Assembly: GCA_946187025.1 (NCBI GenBank)
Contig: CAMHPM010000128.1
Coordinates: 1-5,628 of the forward strand
Length of the DNA: 5,628 nucleotides
From: an uncultured Prevotellaceae bacterium
Lineage (GTDB): Bacteria; Bacteroidota; Bacteroidia; Bacteroidales; Bacteroidaceae
Reading direction: 5' to 3'
In this document: positions 1 through 5,628 of the stretch, in pieces
Layout of the letters: each line of letters starts with the position of its first letter
How positions within the stretch are numbered: position 1 is the first letter of the stretch
Position numbers and translations under genes: made by a program
The notes under the pieces: generated by a model
Told to the model about the DNA's origin: nothing
The model's database searches: none
What the model saw: the letters and a program-made list of their open reading frames with translations, nothing else

Positions 1-525
1 GGCCGGCAGTCCTTGCATATTGAGTGTACCCGGCACTTCGGGCGATTTCTCTTCAAATTGATGCCATCGCAGATGGATGCTGTGGAAGCGGCCGATGCTT
101 CGTAAAGAAAGGCTGCGGCCCTTGTCGCCACCGAGAGGGAACATATAACTTGCACTCAGACCCCGATAACCTACCTTAACACCGATAGAACTCGATATAG
201 GAGTCATCACCCGTGGTTTTACCAGCAAGGGACCGACCAAACTGATGCCGGTACCTTCCAATATCGGGCCATATACAGCTCCGCCGTCGATGGTGGAGTG
301 CATCTGGAGGTCGGTCTGTGCCACACGGCTCTTCACACTTACCTGCCAAGGTTCCTTGGGACTCTGTATGTAGTTGGTATCAACACCATGAGTGTTCGCC
401 TCGCTCATCATCTTGTCAACACGGCGGAGCAGTCCCCCACCCGATTCTTCTGACTCTTCTTGTGCCACAGCAGGAAGTGAGAGCATAGATACACAGACGA
501 GCAAAACGGAGATTTCAGCTTTCAT
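1..525 (-). CDS. DUF4421-like secreted/outer-membrane protein, 3' truncated by window edge
   Basis: This open frame of 175 codons runs off the window at base 1, so the C-terminus is missing. The start is the ATG at 525-523; an in-frame stop lies just upstream (TAA, 537-535) and a strong promoter sits about 50 bases further up. Residues 1-21 form a signal peptide (hydrophobic core ISVLLVCVSMLSL, cleavage likely after AVA at 21). A short acidic, Gly-rich linker follows, then a GVDTNYI motif (47-53) and the beta-rich stretch VKVGYRGLSASYMFP (116-130). That pattern, a DT-Y-I segment followed by a GYRGLS strand, resembles the Bacteroidetes DUF4421 family, which is thought to form an outer-membrane beta-barrel. 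The family assignment comes from recognition without a search, and the biochemical role is unknown. The gene is divergent from the C10 peptidase gene. A different small beta-barrel family is the main alternative. Confidence 0.72.
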   Translation of the reverse strand, partial: MKAEISVLLVCVSMLSLPAVAQEESEESGGGLLRRVDKMMSEANTHGVDTNYIQSPKEPWQVSVKSRVAQTDLQMHSTIDGGAVYGPILEGTGISLVGPLLVKPRVMTPISSSIGVKVGYRGLSASYMFPLGGDKGRSLSLRSIGRFHSIHLRWHQFEEKSPEVPGTLNMQGLPA

Positions 526-578
526 ATGATTACGTTATGTTATATTCAGCAACTTTCATTGCATTTGGTTTCGACTTA

Positions 579-609
579 CAAAGGTACGAACATTCCGTTA
601 ACTGACAAA
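579..609 (-). promoter_or_regulatory. Bacteroidetes-type promoter for the DUF4421-like gene
   Basis: Read on the minus strand, TTTG (609-606) is followed by a 19-base gap and then TACCTTTG (586-579). This is an exact match to the Bacteroidetes primary sigma factor consensus: TTTG at -33 and TAnnTTTG at -7 with about 19-20 bases between. Transcription would begin near base 572, giving a leader of roughly 47 bases before the ATG at 525. No clear Shine-Dalgarno sequence lies in that leader, which is usual in this phylum. Confidence 0.8.
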
Positions 610-763
610 ACTTTTCTTGAAACTTTTGTGTATTTGTATGCATAGATAGCAAAAAAGCAATCGATTTCAGGCTGGTTATTATTACCGTAGGGGGCTCCTG
701 CCTTCTTAATTTACGGGGTGTTTTTAGGTGTTCGACTTGCGAAAGTTAATATGTGGTATGACT

Positions 764-779
764 GCGAGTGCGCACTCGC
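764..779. promoter_or_regulatory. Perfect 16-bp palindrome, possible operator
   Basis: GCGAGTGCGCACTCGC is fully self-complementary with no spacer and is GC-rich inside an AT-rich intergenic region. It lies about 155 bases upstream of the minus-strand promoter and about 150 bases upstream of the plus-strand promoter candidate. A site for a dimeric regulator serving one or both divergent genes is plausible. No T-run follows it and there is no loop, so it does not look like an intrinsic terminator. Function is inferred only from symmetry and position. Confidence 0.45.
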
Positions 780-923
780 GGAAAAATGCAATATGAGGTA
801 AAGAAAACGACAGGCTGAGAAATGGTTGCGACGGGAGTGATGTTGCTGCCCGGCAACAGGGCCAAAGGGGACAATAGCACAGTGACAAGCGATAAAACAC
901 GGGGTAAAAATGATTTTTTTCGC

Positions 924-948
924 ATAAATGTTGTATGCTTGCATTTAT
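924..948. repeat. 7-bp inverted repeat overlapping the plus-strand promoter candidate
   Basis: The arms ATAAATG (924-930) and CATTTAT (942-948) are perfectly complementary with an 11-base spacer. They overlap the region where the -33 contact of the C10 gene promoter would lie, so a regulator bound here could block transcription. The arms are AT-rich and short, so chance occurrence is quite possible. Confidence 0.25.
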
Positions 949-962
949 TTTTCGTAAATTAG
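931..962 (+). promoter_or_regulatory. Candidate promoter for the C10 peptidase gene
   Basis: TAAATTAG (955-962) matches the Bacteroidetes -7 consensus TAnnTTTG except at one position. A TTG (931-933) lies 21 bases upstream, close to the expected -33 spacing but imperfect. The box is 27 bases before the ATG at 990, giving a short leader near 20 bases. The leader (ATAATCAAACCTTACTTAAA) is A-rich and lacks a Shine-Dalgarno sequence. The match is clearly weaker than the promoter of the divergent gene, so activation or low basal expression may apply. Confidence 0.4.
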
Positions 963-989
963 CGGCAAAATAATCAAACCTTACTTAAA

Positions 990-3566
990 ATGGGAGCAAG
1001 AATACACATCACACGAGCAGCCATTGCGGCCACACTCCTGGTCACAAGCATGATAGTCCACGGACAGCAACGCACAGTGAGCGAGGCACAAACAATCGCG
1101 CAAGAATATATGCAGAAACGTCCGTCGCGTAGCGGCCGGCGGTTGGCCCCACCTCGCGAGCGAGCCACTGCCCTGTCGGCATCACACATCCAGGCCAAGG
1201 CATCAGCAGCAGGCGCACCCGAAGCATTCTATGTGTTCAACTATCCTCAGAGCCGTTGTTTCGTTATCGTGTCGGGCGACGAGCGTATGCCTGCCGTGCT
1301 GGCCTACTCCGACGAACAGCAGTTTGACATGGAGCACATGGCCCCGCAGACACGATGGTTTCTGCAAAACTACGTCAACATGGCCAACTCGCTGCAACAC
1401 ACCGCAAGCGATGCAGGCGCCATCACGACCACGACAAGACGGAAAGCAGGAGCGACAGACATAGAAGTGCCCTACCTGCTCAAAACCGAATGGACACAAA
1501 CCGCACCGTTCAACCTCATGTGCCCGGAAATCGACGGCATACACACGCTGACCGGATGTGTGGCTACGATGATGGCACAAATCATGAATTTCTACCAATA
1601 TCCCGCAACCGGAACAGGATATGTGAGCTACACCACCCGCAGGACAGGACTGGACGTCAACGTCGATTTCGACACCATGCCGTTTGACTGGACAAACATG
1701 CGCAACAACTACCGCGACGGATACACCGACGAAGAGGCACAGGCCGTTGCAACACTGATGCTGGCATGTGGAGCGACAGTGGGCATGGACTACATGATTC
1801 AGGAAAGCGGTGCATCGCTCGAATCGGTGCCACAAGCCATGAACAGCTATTTCGGCTACGACCGCGACATCACTATTGTTGACAGCAAAATGATCGGCAG
1901 TTCCGACTTCGAGCAGCTGCTGCAAAACGAAATACTCGAAGGCAGGCCCGTAGCCTGCGGAGCAAGCAATGAACGTGGAGCCGGACATGCATTCGTGATC
2001 GACGGAATGAAAGCCGACGACAATGAGCAGCCGTTCTACCACGTGAACTGGGGATGGGCCGGATACAACGACGGCAACTACAGGTTTGTGGATATGGAAT
2101 ACAACCAAAAGAGCAAGATACTGCTCTACCTCCAACCCGAAAACGGGAAACGCGACTGCGGCGCATTCCTGCAAGCCACATCGATGGCACCTGCCATGCG
2201 CAACGTCAACCCCAACATCGACAACACCATACCAATTGCCATCAAGGACCTCGTAAGTTCGAAACTGGGCGACTTCGACGGCATGTTGTATGCATACCTG
2301 GTCGATGCCAACGGCACGGAGACACTGGTGGGCAAGACCGACGTGTCGCTGAAAGAACACTACATGCGCAACTACAACATACCAGCAACAATTCCGACCG
2401 ACCTTGAGCTCGGTGTTTACAACATAAGAATCGTTGCCAAGGAGTCGGAAACCGACTCAATTGAAGGTGTGGTATATTTCGGAAGCGAATACGACATGAC
2501 AATCACCGACAAGACCGACGTGGCATACACACCAAAGATACAGATGGACGCCATGATGGTGAACCCACTGACATATAACGACACCACCATCTCGATTACC
2601 CTGAGCAACCTGCTCAACCTCGATGCCAAGACATTCCAAGGCGAAATAGCACTGGCCATAGCCAACGACAACGACTCGATACTGAGCATACTCGCCGGCA
2701 GCTACACCATCGACAAACTGGCATACTCATACATACACTCACAACCGGTAAGCATAACCAGCACACTGACCGACTCGCTCGACGACGGCAACTACCGAAT
2801 CATTGCCGTTGCACGCCAAACCAACTACGACAACTGGGGACGCATAAAGATGTATGAACACACCGAGCAGTTCACTATCACAAAATTAGACATCGACTAT
2901 TACATACCTATAAACATCACTGGCGGTATCATAAAAATAGACGATGCCTACGTACCGAAATCGTACAATTCGAAACTATCCATCACACAACTGACAGTAA
3001 ACAAGTCGGAAACCAAAGGACGACACATAAGCATACGTATCGACCAACCAGTGAATATCGACGGAATAGTCTTCAGCGGAGAATATTCGATGGCACTCAT
3101 CGACAACGACGGCAACATAGTAGAAGTGTTCGGCAATACACCGAAGGAAAACAACTTACAAGCATTTATGATTACGCTCACGCCGAAATACCTCACATTC
3201 GAAGGCGATGTGCCCGAAACGGTGGAAGACGGAGAATACCGCATCTGCATAGCCGCACGCAAAGAGGGATTCACCAACTGGACTCCACTGACCAGCTACA
3301 CCATCGACCAGAACTACGTCATAACACTCTCGAAAGACATACCGGCAGTAGGCGTGACAATAGCTGAAGGCGAAGTATCATTCGACATCTACGACGTGGA
3401 AGACGTGAACCACGACGGAGCAATCGACACGCAAGACGTGCTGACAATCTACAACTTCATGCAAGACTCTGACGGAGATGCACCTACAACACAAGACGTG
3501 AACCAAGACGGAGTTGTAGATACTCAGGACGTACTGCAAGTATATAAATACATGCAGGATAACTGA
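990..3566 (+). CDS. Secreted C10 family (streptopain-like) cysteine peptidase with Spi-like prodomain and dockerin-like C-terminus
   Basis: This is a complete 858-residue gene with a TGA stop. The start is supported by an in-frame TAG at 960-962, no other ATG between, and an immediate signal peptide (residues 1 to about 25, cleavage near VHG/QQ). Residues 29-136 resemble the Spi-type inhibitory prodomain found before C10 peptidases. The catalytic domain spans about 160-385: Cys190 in TLTGCVATMMAQIMNF, His333 in GAGHAFVIDGM, and HVNWGWAGYNDGNYRF (351-366), whose Asn353-Trp354 match the streptopain active-site loop. Three beta-rich modules follow, roughly 405-510, 515-635 and 655-785; the second and third share a DGxYRI-A-R strand followed by an NW motif (600-616 and 747-764). 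Residues 805-858 hold two EF-hand loops, with ligands D805/N807/D809/D813/D816 and D836/N838/D840/D844/D847, as in type I dockerins. The family consists of secreted, autoprocessed papain-fold proteases. From memory, the length is close to that of Prevotella interpain A. Substrate is unknown. Confidence 0.93.
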   Translation: MGARIHITRAAIAATLLVTSMIVHGQQRTVSEAQTIAQEYMQKRPSRSGRRLAPPRERATALSASHIQAKASAAGAPEAFYVFNYPQSRCFVIVSGDERMPAVLAYSDEQQFDMEHMAPQTRWFLQNYVNMANSLQHTASDAGAITTTTRRKAGATDIEVPYLLKTEWTQTAPFNLMCPEIDGIHTLTGCVATMMAQIMNFYQYPATGTGYVSYTTRRTGLDVNVDFDTMPFDWTNMRNNYRDGYTDEEAQAVATLMLACGATVGMDYMIQESGASLESVPQAMNSYFGYDRDITIVDSKMIGSSDFEQLLQNEILEGRPVACGASNERGAGHAFVIDGMKADDNEQPFYHVNWGWAGYNDGNYRFVDMEYNQKSKILLYLQPENGKRDCGAFLQATSMAPAMRNVNPNIDNTIPIAIKDLVSSKLGDFDGMLYAYLVDANGTETLVGKTDVSLKEHYMRNYNIPATIPTDLELGVYNIRIVAKESETDSIEGVVYFGSEYDMTITDKTDVAYTPKIQMDAMMVNPLTYNDTTISITLSNLLNLDAKTFQGEIALAIANDNDSILSILAGSYTIDKLAYSYIHSQPVSITSTLTDSLDDGNYRIIAVARQTNYDNWGRIKMYEHTEQFTITKLDIDYYIPINITGGIIKIDDAYVPKSYNSKLSITQLTVNKSETKGRHISIRIDQPVNIDGIVFSGEYSMALIDNDGNIVEVFGNTPKENNLQAFMITLTPKYLTFEGDVPETVEDGEYRICIAARKEGFTNWTPLTSYTIDQNYVITLSKDIPAVGVTIAEGEVSFDIYDVEDVNHDGAIDTQDVLTIYNFMQDSDGDAPTTQDVNQDGVVDTQDVLQVYKYMQDN

Positions 3567-3620
3567 TGACAGGCCACAGCTTGCGCCATAATCGGCACAA
3601 ATATAGACAAGAAGCCCGGC

Positions 3621-3720
3621 ACGAATAGAGATAGCATCCGAAACGAATAAGGATAGCATCCGGAACGAATAAGGATAGCATCCGAAACGAATAAGGATAG
3701 CATCCGGAACGAATAGAGCC
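3621..3720. repeat. 22-bp tandem repeat array, four full units plus a partial fifth
   Basis: Full units occupy 3621-3642, 3643-3664, 3665-3686 and 3687-3708; a partial fifth begins at 3709 and matches for about 10 bases. All start ACGAATA, and units 2-4 contain GGATAGCATCC, whose GGAT and ATCC arms could pair across a 3-base loop. Units 2 and 4 are identical and end CCGGA; units 1 and 3 end CCGAA, so a 44-bp dimer is the higher-order period. The first unit and the partial last one share the variant AATAGAG in place of AATAAGG, so the array is bracketed by matching edge units. The segment just before (about 3597-3620) may be a decayed earlier unit. The period is not a multiple of three, which argues against coding. 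Confidence 0.9.
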
Positions 3721-3743
3721 AGCCATCAACCATCATCACAAAA

Positions 3744-3783
3744 CGACAGCGGCTGTTTACAGTTTTGTAAGCAGCCGCTGTTG
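3744..3783. terminator. Long hairpin, likely shared terminator of the convergent genes
   Basis: The left arm 3744-3760 pairs with the right arm 3767-3783 over 17 positions around the loop AGTTTT. On the plus-strand RNA two of the pairs are G-U wobbles (3745/3782 and 3756/3771) and the rest are Watson-Crick; on the minus-strand RNA those two become A-C mismatches. The core CAGCGGCTG/CAGCCGCTG is GC-rich. On the minus strand the stem is followed directly by UUUU (3743-3740). On the plus strand it is followed by an AT-rich stretch without a clean T-run. Lying between two convergent stop codons, it most simply serves both genes as a terminator or 3'-end stabiliser. Confidence 0.7.
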
Positions 3784-3806
3784 ATATATCAGCATTATTT
3801 GTATTT

Positions 3807-3883
3807 AACACTTGTCAGTGTTTGCAATGCTTGGCAGTGTTATTTAATGCTTGGCAGTGTTTGCGATACTTGTCGGTGTCATT
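3807..3883. repeat. 19-20-bp tandem repeat array, four units, at the 3' end of the BIG2/dockerin gene
   Basis: Units run 3807-3825, 3826-3845, 3846-3864 and 3865-3883, sharing the core CTTGKCRGTGT. Units 2 and 3 are nearly identical (AATGCTTGGCAGTGTT then ATTT or TGC). The first unit forms a perfect hairpin on its own: AACACT (3807-3812) and AGTGTT (3817-3822) around TGTC. The last unit overlaps the TAA stop codon of the minus-strand gene by two bases, so the array starts where coding ends and lies in that gene's presumed 3' UTR. Its sequence is unrelated to the 22-bp array. Confidence 0.75.
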
Positions 3884-5627
3884 AATGCTCTTCCATGTAT
3901 TCATAAATCTGCAGCACATCCTGAGTATCGGCTTTGCCGTCACGATTCACATCATACTGCAAACTGACAACACTGCCCGACCCTTCCATGATATACTGAT
4001 ATTCACCTAGTACATCAAGAGTATCGATTACGCCATCCTGACTCACATCCTCAGGCTCCAACGGTTTGAGCACCGTGACGGCACATGTGGCAGCAACGCC
4101 CGACGCATCGGTAGCCTTTGCTGTGATGACAGCACTACCAGGAGCGACAGCCGTAACGACACCATTTGCATCGACCGTAGCAACCGAAGTGTCCGACGAT
4201 GTCCACGTCAGCAACTTAACGGTGGCCGTTGTAGGCTCAATCGTTGCAGTGAGTGTTGATTTCTCGTTGATGTTAAGTTCAAGCTCGGTCACATTAAGCG
4301 TCAGCTTACTTACCAGAACCGGAGACACCTCGACACTACATGTAGCCTTGACCCCGCTGCCATCCTGAGCCATAGCTGTGATAACAGCCTTGCCAACCGA
4401 CTTGAACGTGACAAGTCCGTTCTGGTCAACACTGGCCACAGATTCGTCCGACGAACTCCATGCAACAGTTTTGTTCGTTGCATTGGCTGGTACCACCGTT
4501 GCGACAAGTTGTGACGGCTGTGCACCAATCACTACATTAAGCTGTGTGGCACTGAGCGATATCGATGTTGCAGGAATCTCACGGTTATTATATTCCTCTT
4601 CAGTCATCAGCACAAGCTCATCAGCTGTGCCTGCCGATACAGGAAGATAGGATTGGTTTGCCAGCAGATAGCGGTTGCCGTCGTCGCCCCACCAATTGAC
4701 ATGGAGGCGGTCGGTAGCGGTGTTAAGCACCAACTTACCATCGGCATTGACATTCCATACACGCATGGTTTGTGCATCAAATGCCTTTATGGCATCCTTC
4801 GACTTCTCACGGAACTCATTACAGAAATATACTCCCTTGAGCAAGTTGCCACTGACAGAGGCCGACGAAGTCGTAAGCAGGTTCAGGCGGTTGTCGGACT
4901 TATCTGCCGACGAGCACTCGATAAGTACAGGTGTGGCTCCAGGAATGACACTTGATGTGATTTCCTTCATCACAGCTATGTTGCCGTCGATTTTAGAAAC
5001 CACGTATGCCTTCATGCCTGCCGATGCAAACGAGAACGGGAATTCTGCATAGAATGGAGCATAATGTTTGCCGCCAACAGTGATTGATGGCTGCACACCG
5101 AAGTAGCTGTCGGTCGAAGCATCGATTGGCTCGACTATCCACCGACGTGTTGCTCCCTTTCCGTTTGTACCGAGCACATTGTAGTCACCACCCCATCCGC
5201 CTACATCCGACAGATAGAGGGTCATTCCGGCCTCGGTTGCACTGAGTTGGTAGAATGTGAGGCCATCACTCGTTCCCGTCGAAGTAATATCTACATAGTG
5301 ATGAATGATTTTGTAGATACCGGTGGATTGTGCGCGGACATCCCATTTATTGCCACCTTTGTTGTCGAAATAAAGCACCGACGCAGGTTCGGAAATAGCC
5401 TTGTCGAGCCCTTTCCACAGTTGCATGGCACCCATATCGGCCGAGGTTGCAGCATAATTGATGCTTCCGGTATTGTCGCACACCCATACATAGCAACCCG
5501 TTCCGTAGTTACGGACACGGTAATAGCCCGAGCCTGTGAGCTGTGCAAATGCAGAGACAGAAAGGAGTGTAAGGATGGCGAGTATGAATAGCTTTGAGAA
5601 GGCTGTGGCGGCGGTGCCGGACGTGGC
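3882..5627 (-). CDS. Secreted protein with two BIG2 Ig-like domains and dockerin-like C-terminus, 5' truncated
   Basis: The frame is open from the TAA at 3884-3882 to the window edge, giving 581 visible residues. A GTG at 5483 could be taken as a start, but in-frame sequence upstream of it encodes an obvious signal peptide: KLFILAILTLLSVSAFA (visible residues 12-28, cleavage likely before Q29). The true start is therefore beyond base 5628. Residues 29 to about 345 begin SGYYRVRNYGTG and form a region rich in aromatic residues and glycine that I do not recognise; no catalytic motif is evident. Two BIG2-type Ig-like domains follow, about 353-435 and 438-519, each with the WSSSDESVASVD or WTSSDTSVATVD signature and a G-AVITA strand. 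Residues 526-581 contain two EF-hand loops (D527/S529/D531/D535/D538 and D559/N561/D563/D567/D570) as in dockerins. It is convergent with the C10 peptidase gene, which ends in the same module. A surface adhesin or binding protein is likely; an enzyme in the unassigned region is not excluded. Confidence 0.88.
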   Translation of the reverse strand, partial: ATSGTAATAFSKLFILAILTLLSVSAFAQLTGSGYYRVRNYGTGCYVWVCDNTGSINYAATSADMGAMQLWKGLDKAISEPASVLYFDNKGGNKWDVRAQSTGIYKIIHHYVDITSTGTSDGLTFYQLSATEAGMTLYLSDVGGWGGDYNVLGTNGKGATRRWIVEPIDASTDSYFGVQPSITVGGKHYAPFYAEFPFSFASAGMKAYVVSKIDGNIAVMKEITSSVIPGATPVLIECSSADKSDNRLNLLTTSSASVSGNLLKGVYFCNEFREKSKDAIKAFDAQTMRVWNVNADGKLVLNTATDRLHVNWWGDDGNRYLLANQSYLPVSAGTADELVLMTEEEYNNREIPATSISLSATQLNVVIGAQPSQLVATVVPANATNKTVAWSSSDESVASVDQNGLVTFKSVGKAVITAMAQDGSGVKATCSVEVSPVLVSKLTLNVTELELNINEKSTLTATIEPTTATVKLLTWTSSDTSVATVDANGVVTAVAPGSAVITAKATDASGVAATCAVTVLKPLEPEDVSQDGVIDTLDVLGEYQYIMEGSGSVVSLQYDVNRDGKADTQDVLQIYEYMEEH

Positions 5628-5628
5628 G

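Larger units (their letters stand above)
526..989. other. Divergent intergenic region, non-coding
   Basis: These 464 bases separate the start codons of the DUF4421-like gene (minus) and the C10 peptidase gene (plus). They hold a strong minus-strand promoter (579-609), a perfect 16-bp palindrome (764-779), a 7-bp inverted repeat (924-948) and a weaker plus-strand promoter candidate (931-962). Short frames in this stretch have no signal peptide, recognisable motif or leader of their own, so no gene is called. The central part, about 611-760, shows no recognisable element except a partial copy of the promoter-proximal sequence near 731-748. Confidence 0.7.
3567..3881. other. Convergent spacer carrying two tandem arrays and a hairpin, non-coding
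   Basis: These 315 bases lie between the stop codons of the C10 peptidase gene (3566) and the BIG2/dockerin gene (3882). In order they hold a 22-bp tandem array (3621-3720), a long hairpin (3744-3783) and a second, unrelated 19-20-bp tandem array (3807-3883). Minus-strand frames stay open across the first array only because its unit lacks stop codons on that strand, so they are not called as genes. Confidence 0.75.

Noticed and set aside
711..944. Small 77-codon minus-strand frame in the divergent intergenic region
   Set aside because: There is no promoter match at a suitable distance, no recognisable domain, and the composition is that of translated intergenic DNA.
1203..2360. Long antisense open frame of 385 codons inside the C10 peptidase gene
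   Set aside because: It is in exact codon register with the peptidase gene, so it stays open simply because the sense gene uses no TTA, CTA or TCA codons from base 1206 to beyond 2360. Its product is rich in Val, Cys and His, as expected for reverse complements of GAC, AAC, ACA and similar codons, and shows no domain.
3621..3720. CRISPR array
   Set aside because: The units are directly adjacent with no unique spacers, the period of 22 bases is too short for repeat plus spacer, and no cas gene is nearby.
3378..3811. Three overlapping minus-strand frames with repetitive peptides across the 22-bp array
   Set aside because: The repeat unit lacks stops on the minus strand, so several frames remain open at once. 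The 22-base period shifts frame each unit, no frame has a plausible start region, and two of them run into the peptidase coding end.
3822..4010. Plus-strand 62-codon frame running from the second tandem array into the dockerin coding end
   Set aside because: It is antisense to the conserved dockerin-like domain and its N-terminal half is translated repeat DNA.
5481..5483. GTG as the start codon of the BIG2/dockerin gene
   Set aside because: The in-frame sequence upstream encodes a clear signal peptide ending SAFA before Gln, so the GTG encodes an internal Val and the true start is outside the window.
5291..5548. Minus-strand 85-codon frame with an ATG overlapping the start of the BIG2/dockerin gene
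   Set aside because: It is out of frame with the signal peptide, BIG2 and dockerin-encoding frame that continues to the window edge, and has no domain of its own.

Overview
The window looks like part of a Bacteroidales chromosome (Prevotella, Bacteroides or Muribaculaceae type). Three things support this: a textbook Bacteroidetes promoter (TTTG, 19-base gap, TACCTTTG) before the first gene; start codons in A-rich leaders without clear Shine-Dalgarno sequences; and the protein families present (a DUF4421-like envelope protein, a C10/streptopain-type peptidase, BIG2 domains, and C-terminal dockerin-like double EF-hands). Genus cannot be fixed from this sequence alone.

Layout: (1) bases 1-525, minus strand, the N-terminal 175 codons of a secreted DUF4421-like protein whose 3' end lies beyond the window edge. 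(2) 526-989, a non-coding divergent region with a strong minus-strand promoter, a perfect 16-bp palindrome and a weaker plus-strand promoter candidate. (3) 990-3566, plus strand, a complete 858-residue C10 cysteine peptidase: signal peptide, Spi-like prodomain, catalytic domain with Cys190 and His333, about three beta-rich modules, and a dockerin-like end. (4) 3567-3881, a convergent spacer with a 22-bp tandem array, a long hairpin (likely shared terminator) and a second, unrelated 19-20-bp tandem array. (5) 3882-5627, minus strand, a secreted protein of at least 581 residues with an unrecognised N-terminal region, two BIG2 domains and a dockerin-like end. Its start codon lies beyond base 5628.

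How the parts may relate: all three proteins carry export signals, so this is a cell-envelope or secretion locus. The two convergent genes end in the same type of calcium-binding double EF-hand, and neither ends in a recognisable type IX sorting domain. A shared C-terminal attachment or sorting module, joining a protease and an Ig-like surface protein to a common partner, is an inference; no cohesin or scaffold is visible here. The most unusual DNA feature is the convergent spacer, where each gene's presumed 3' UTR carries its own tandem repeat family on either side of one hairpin.
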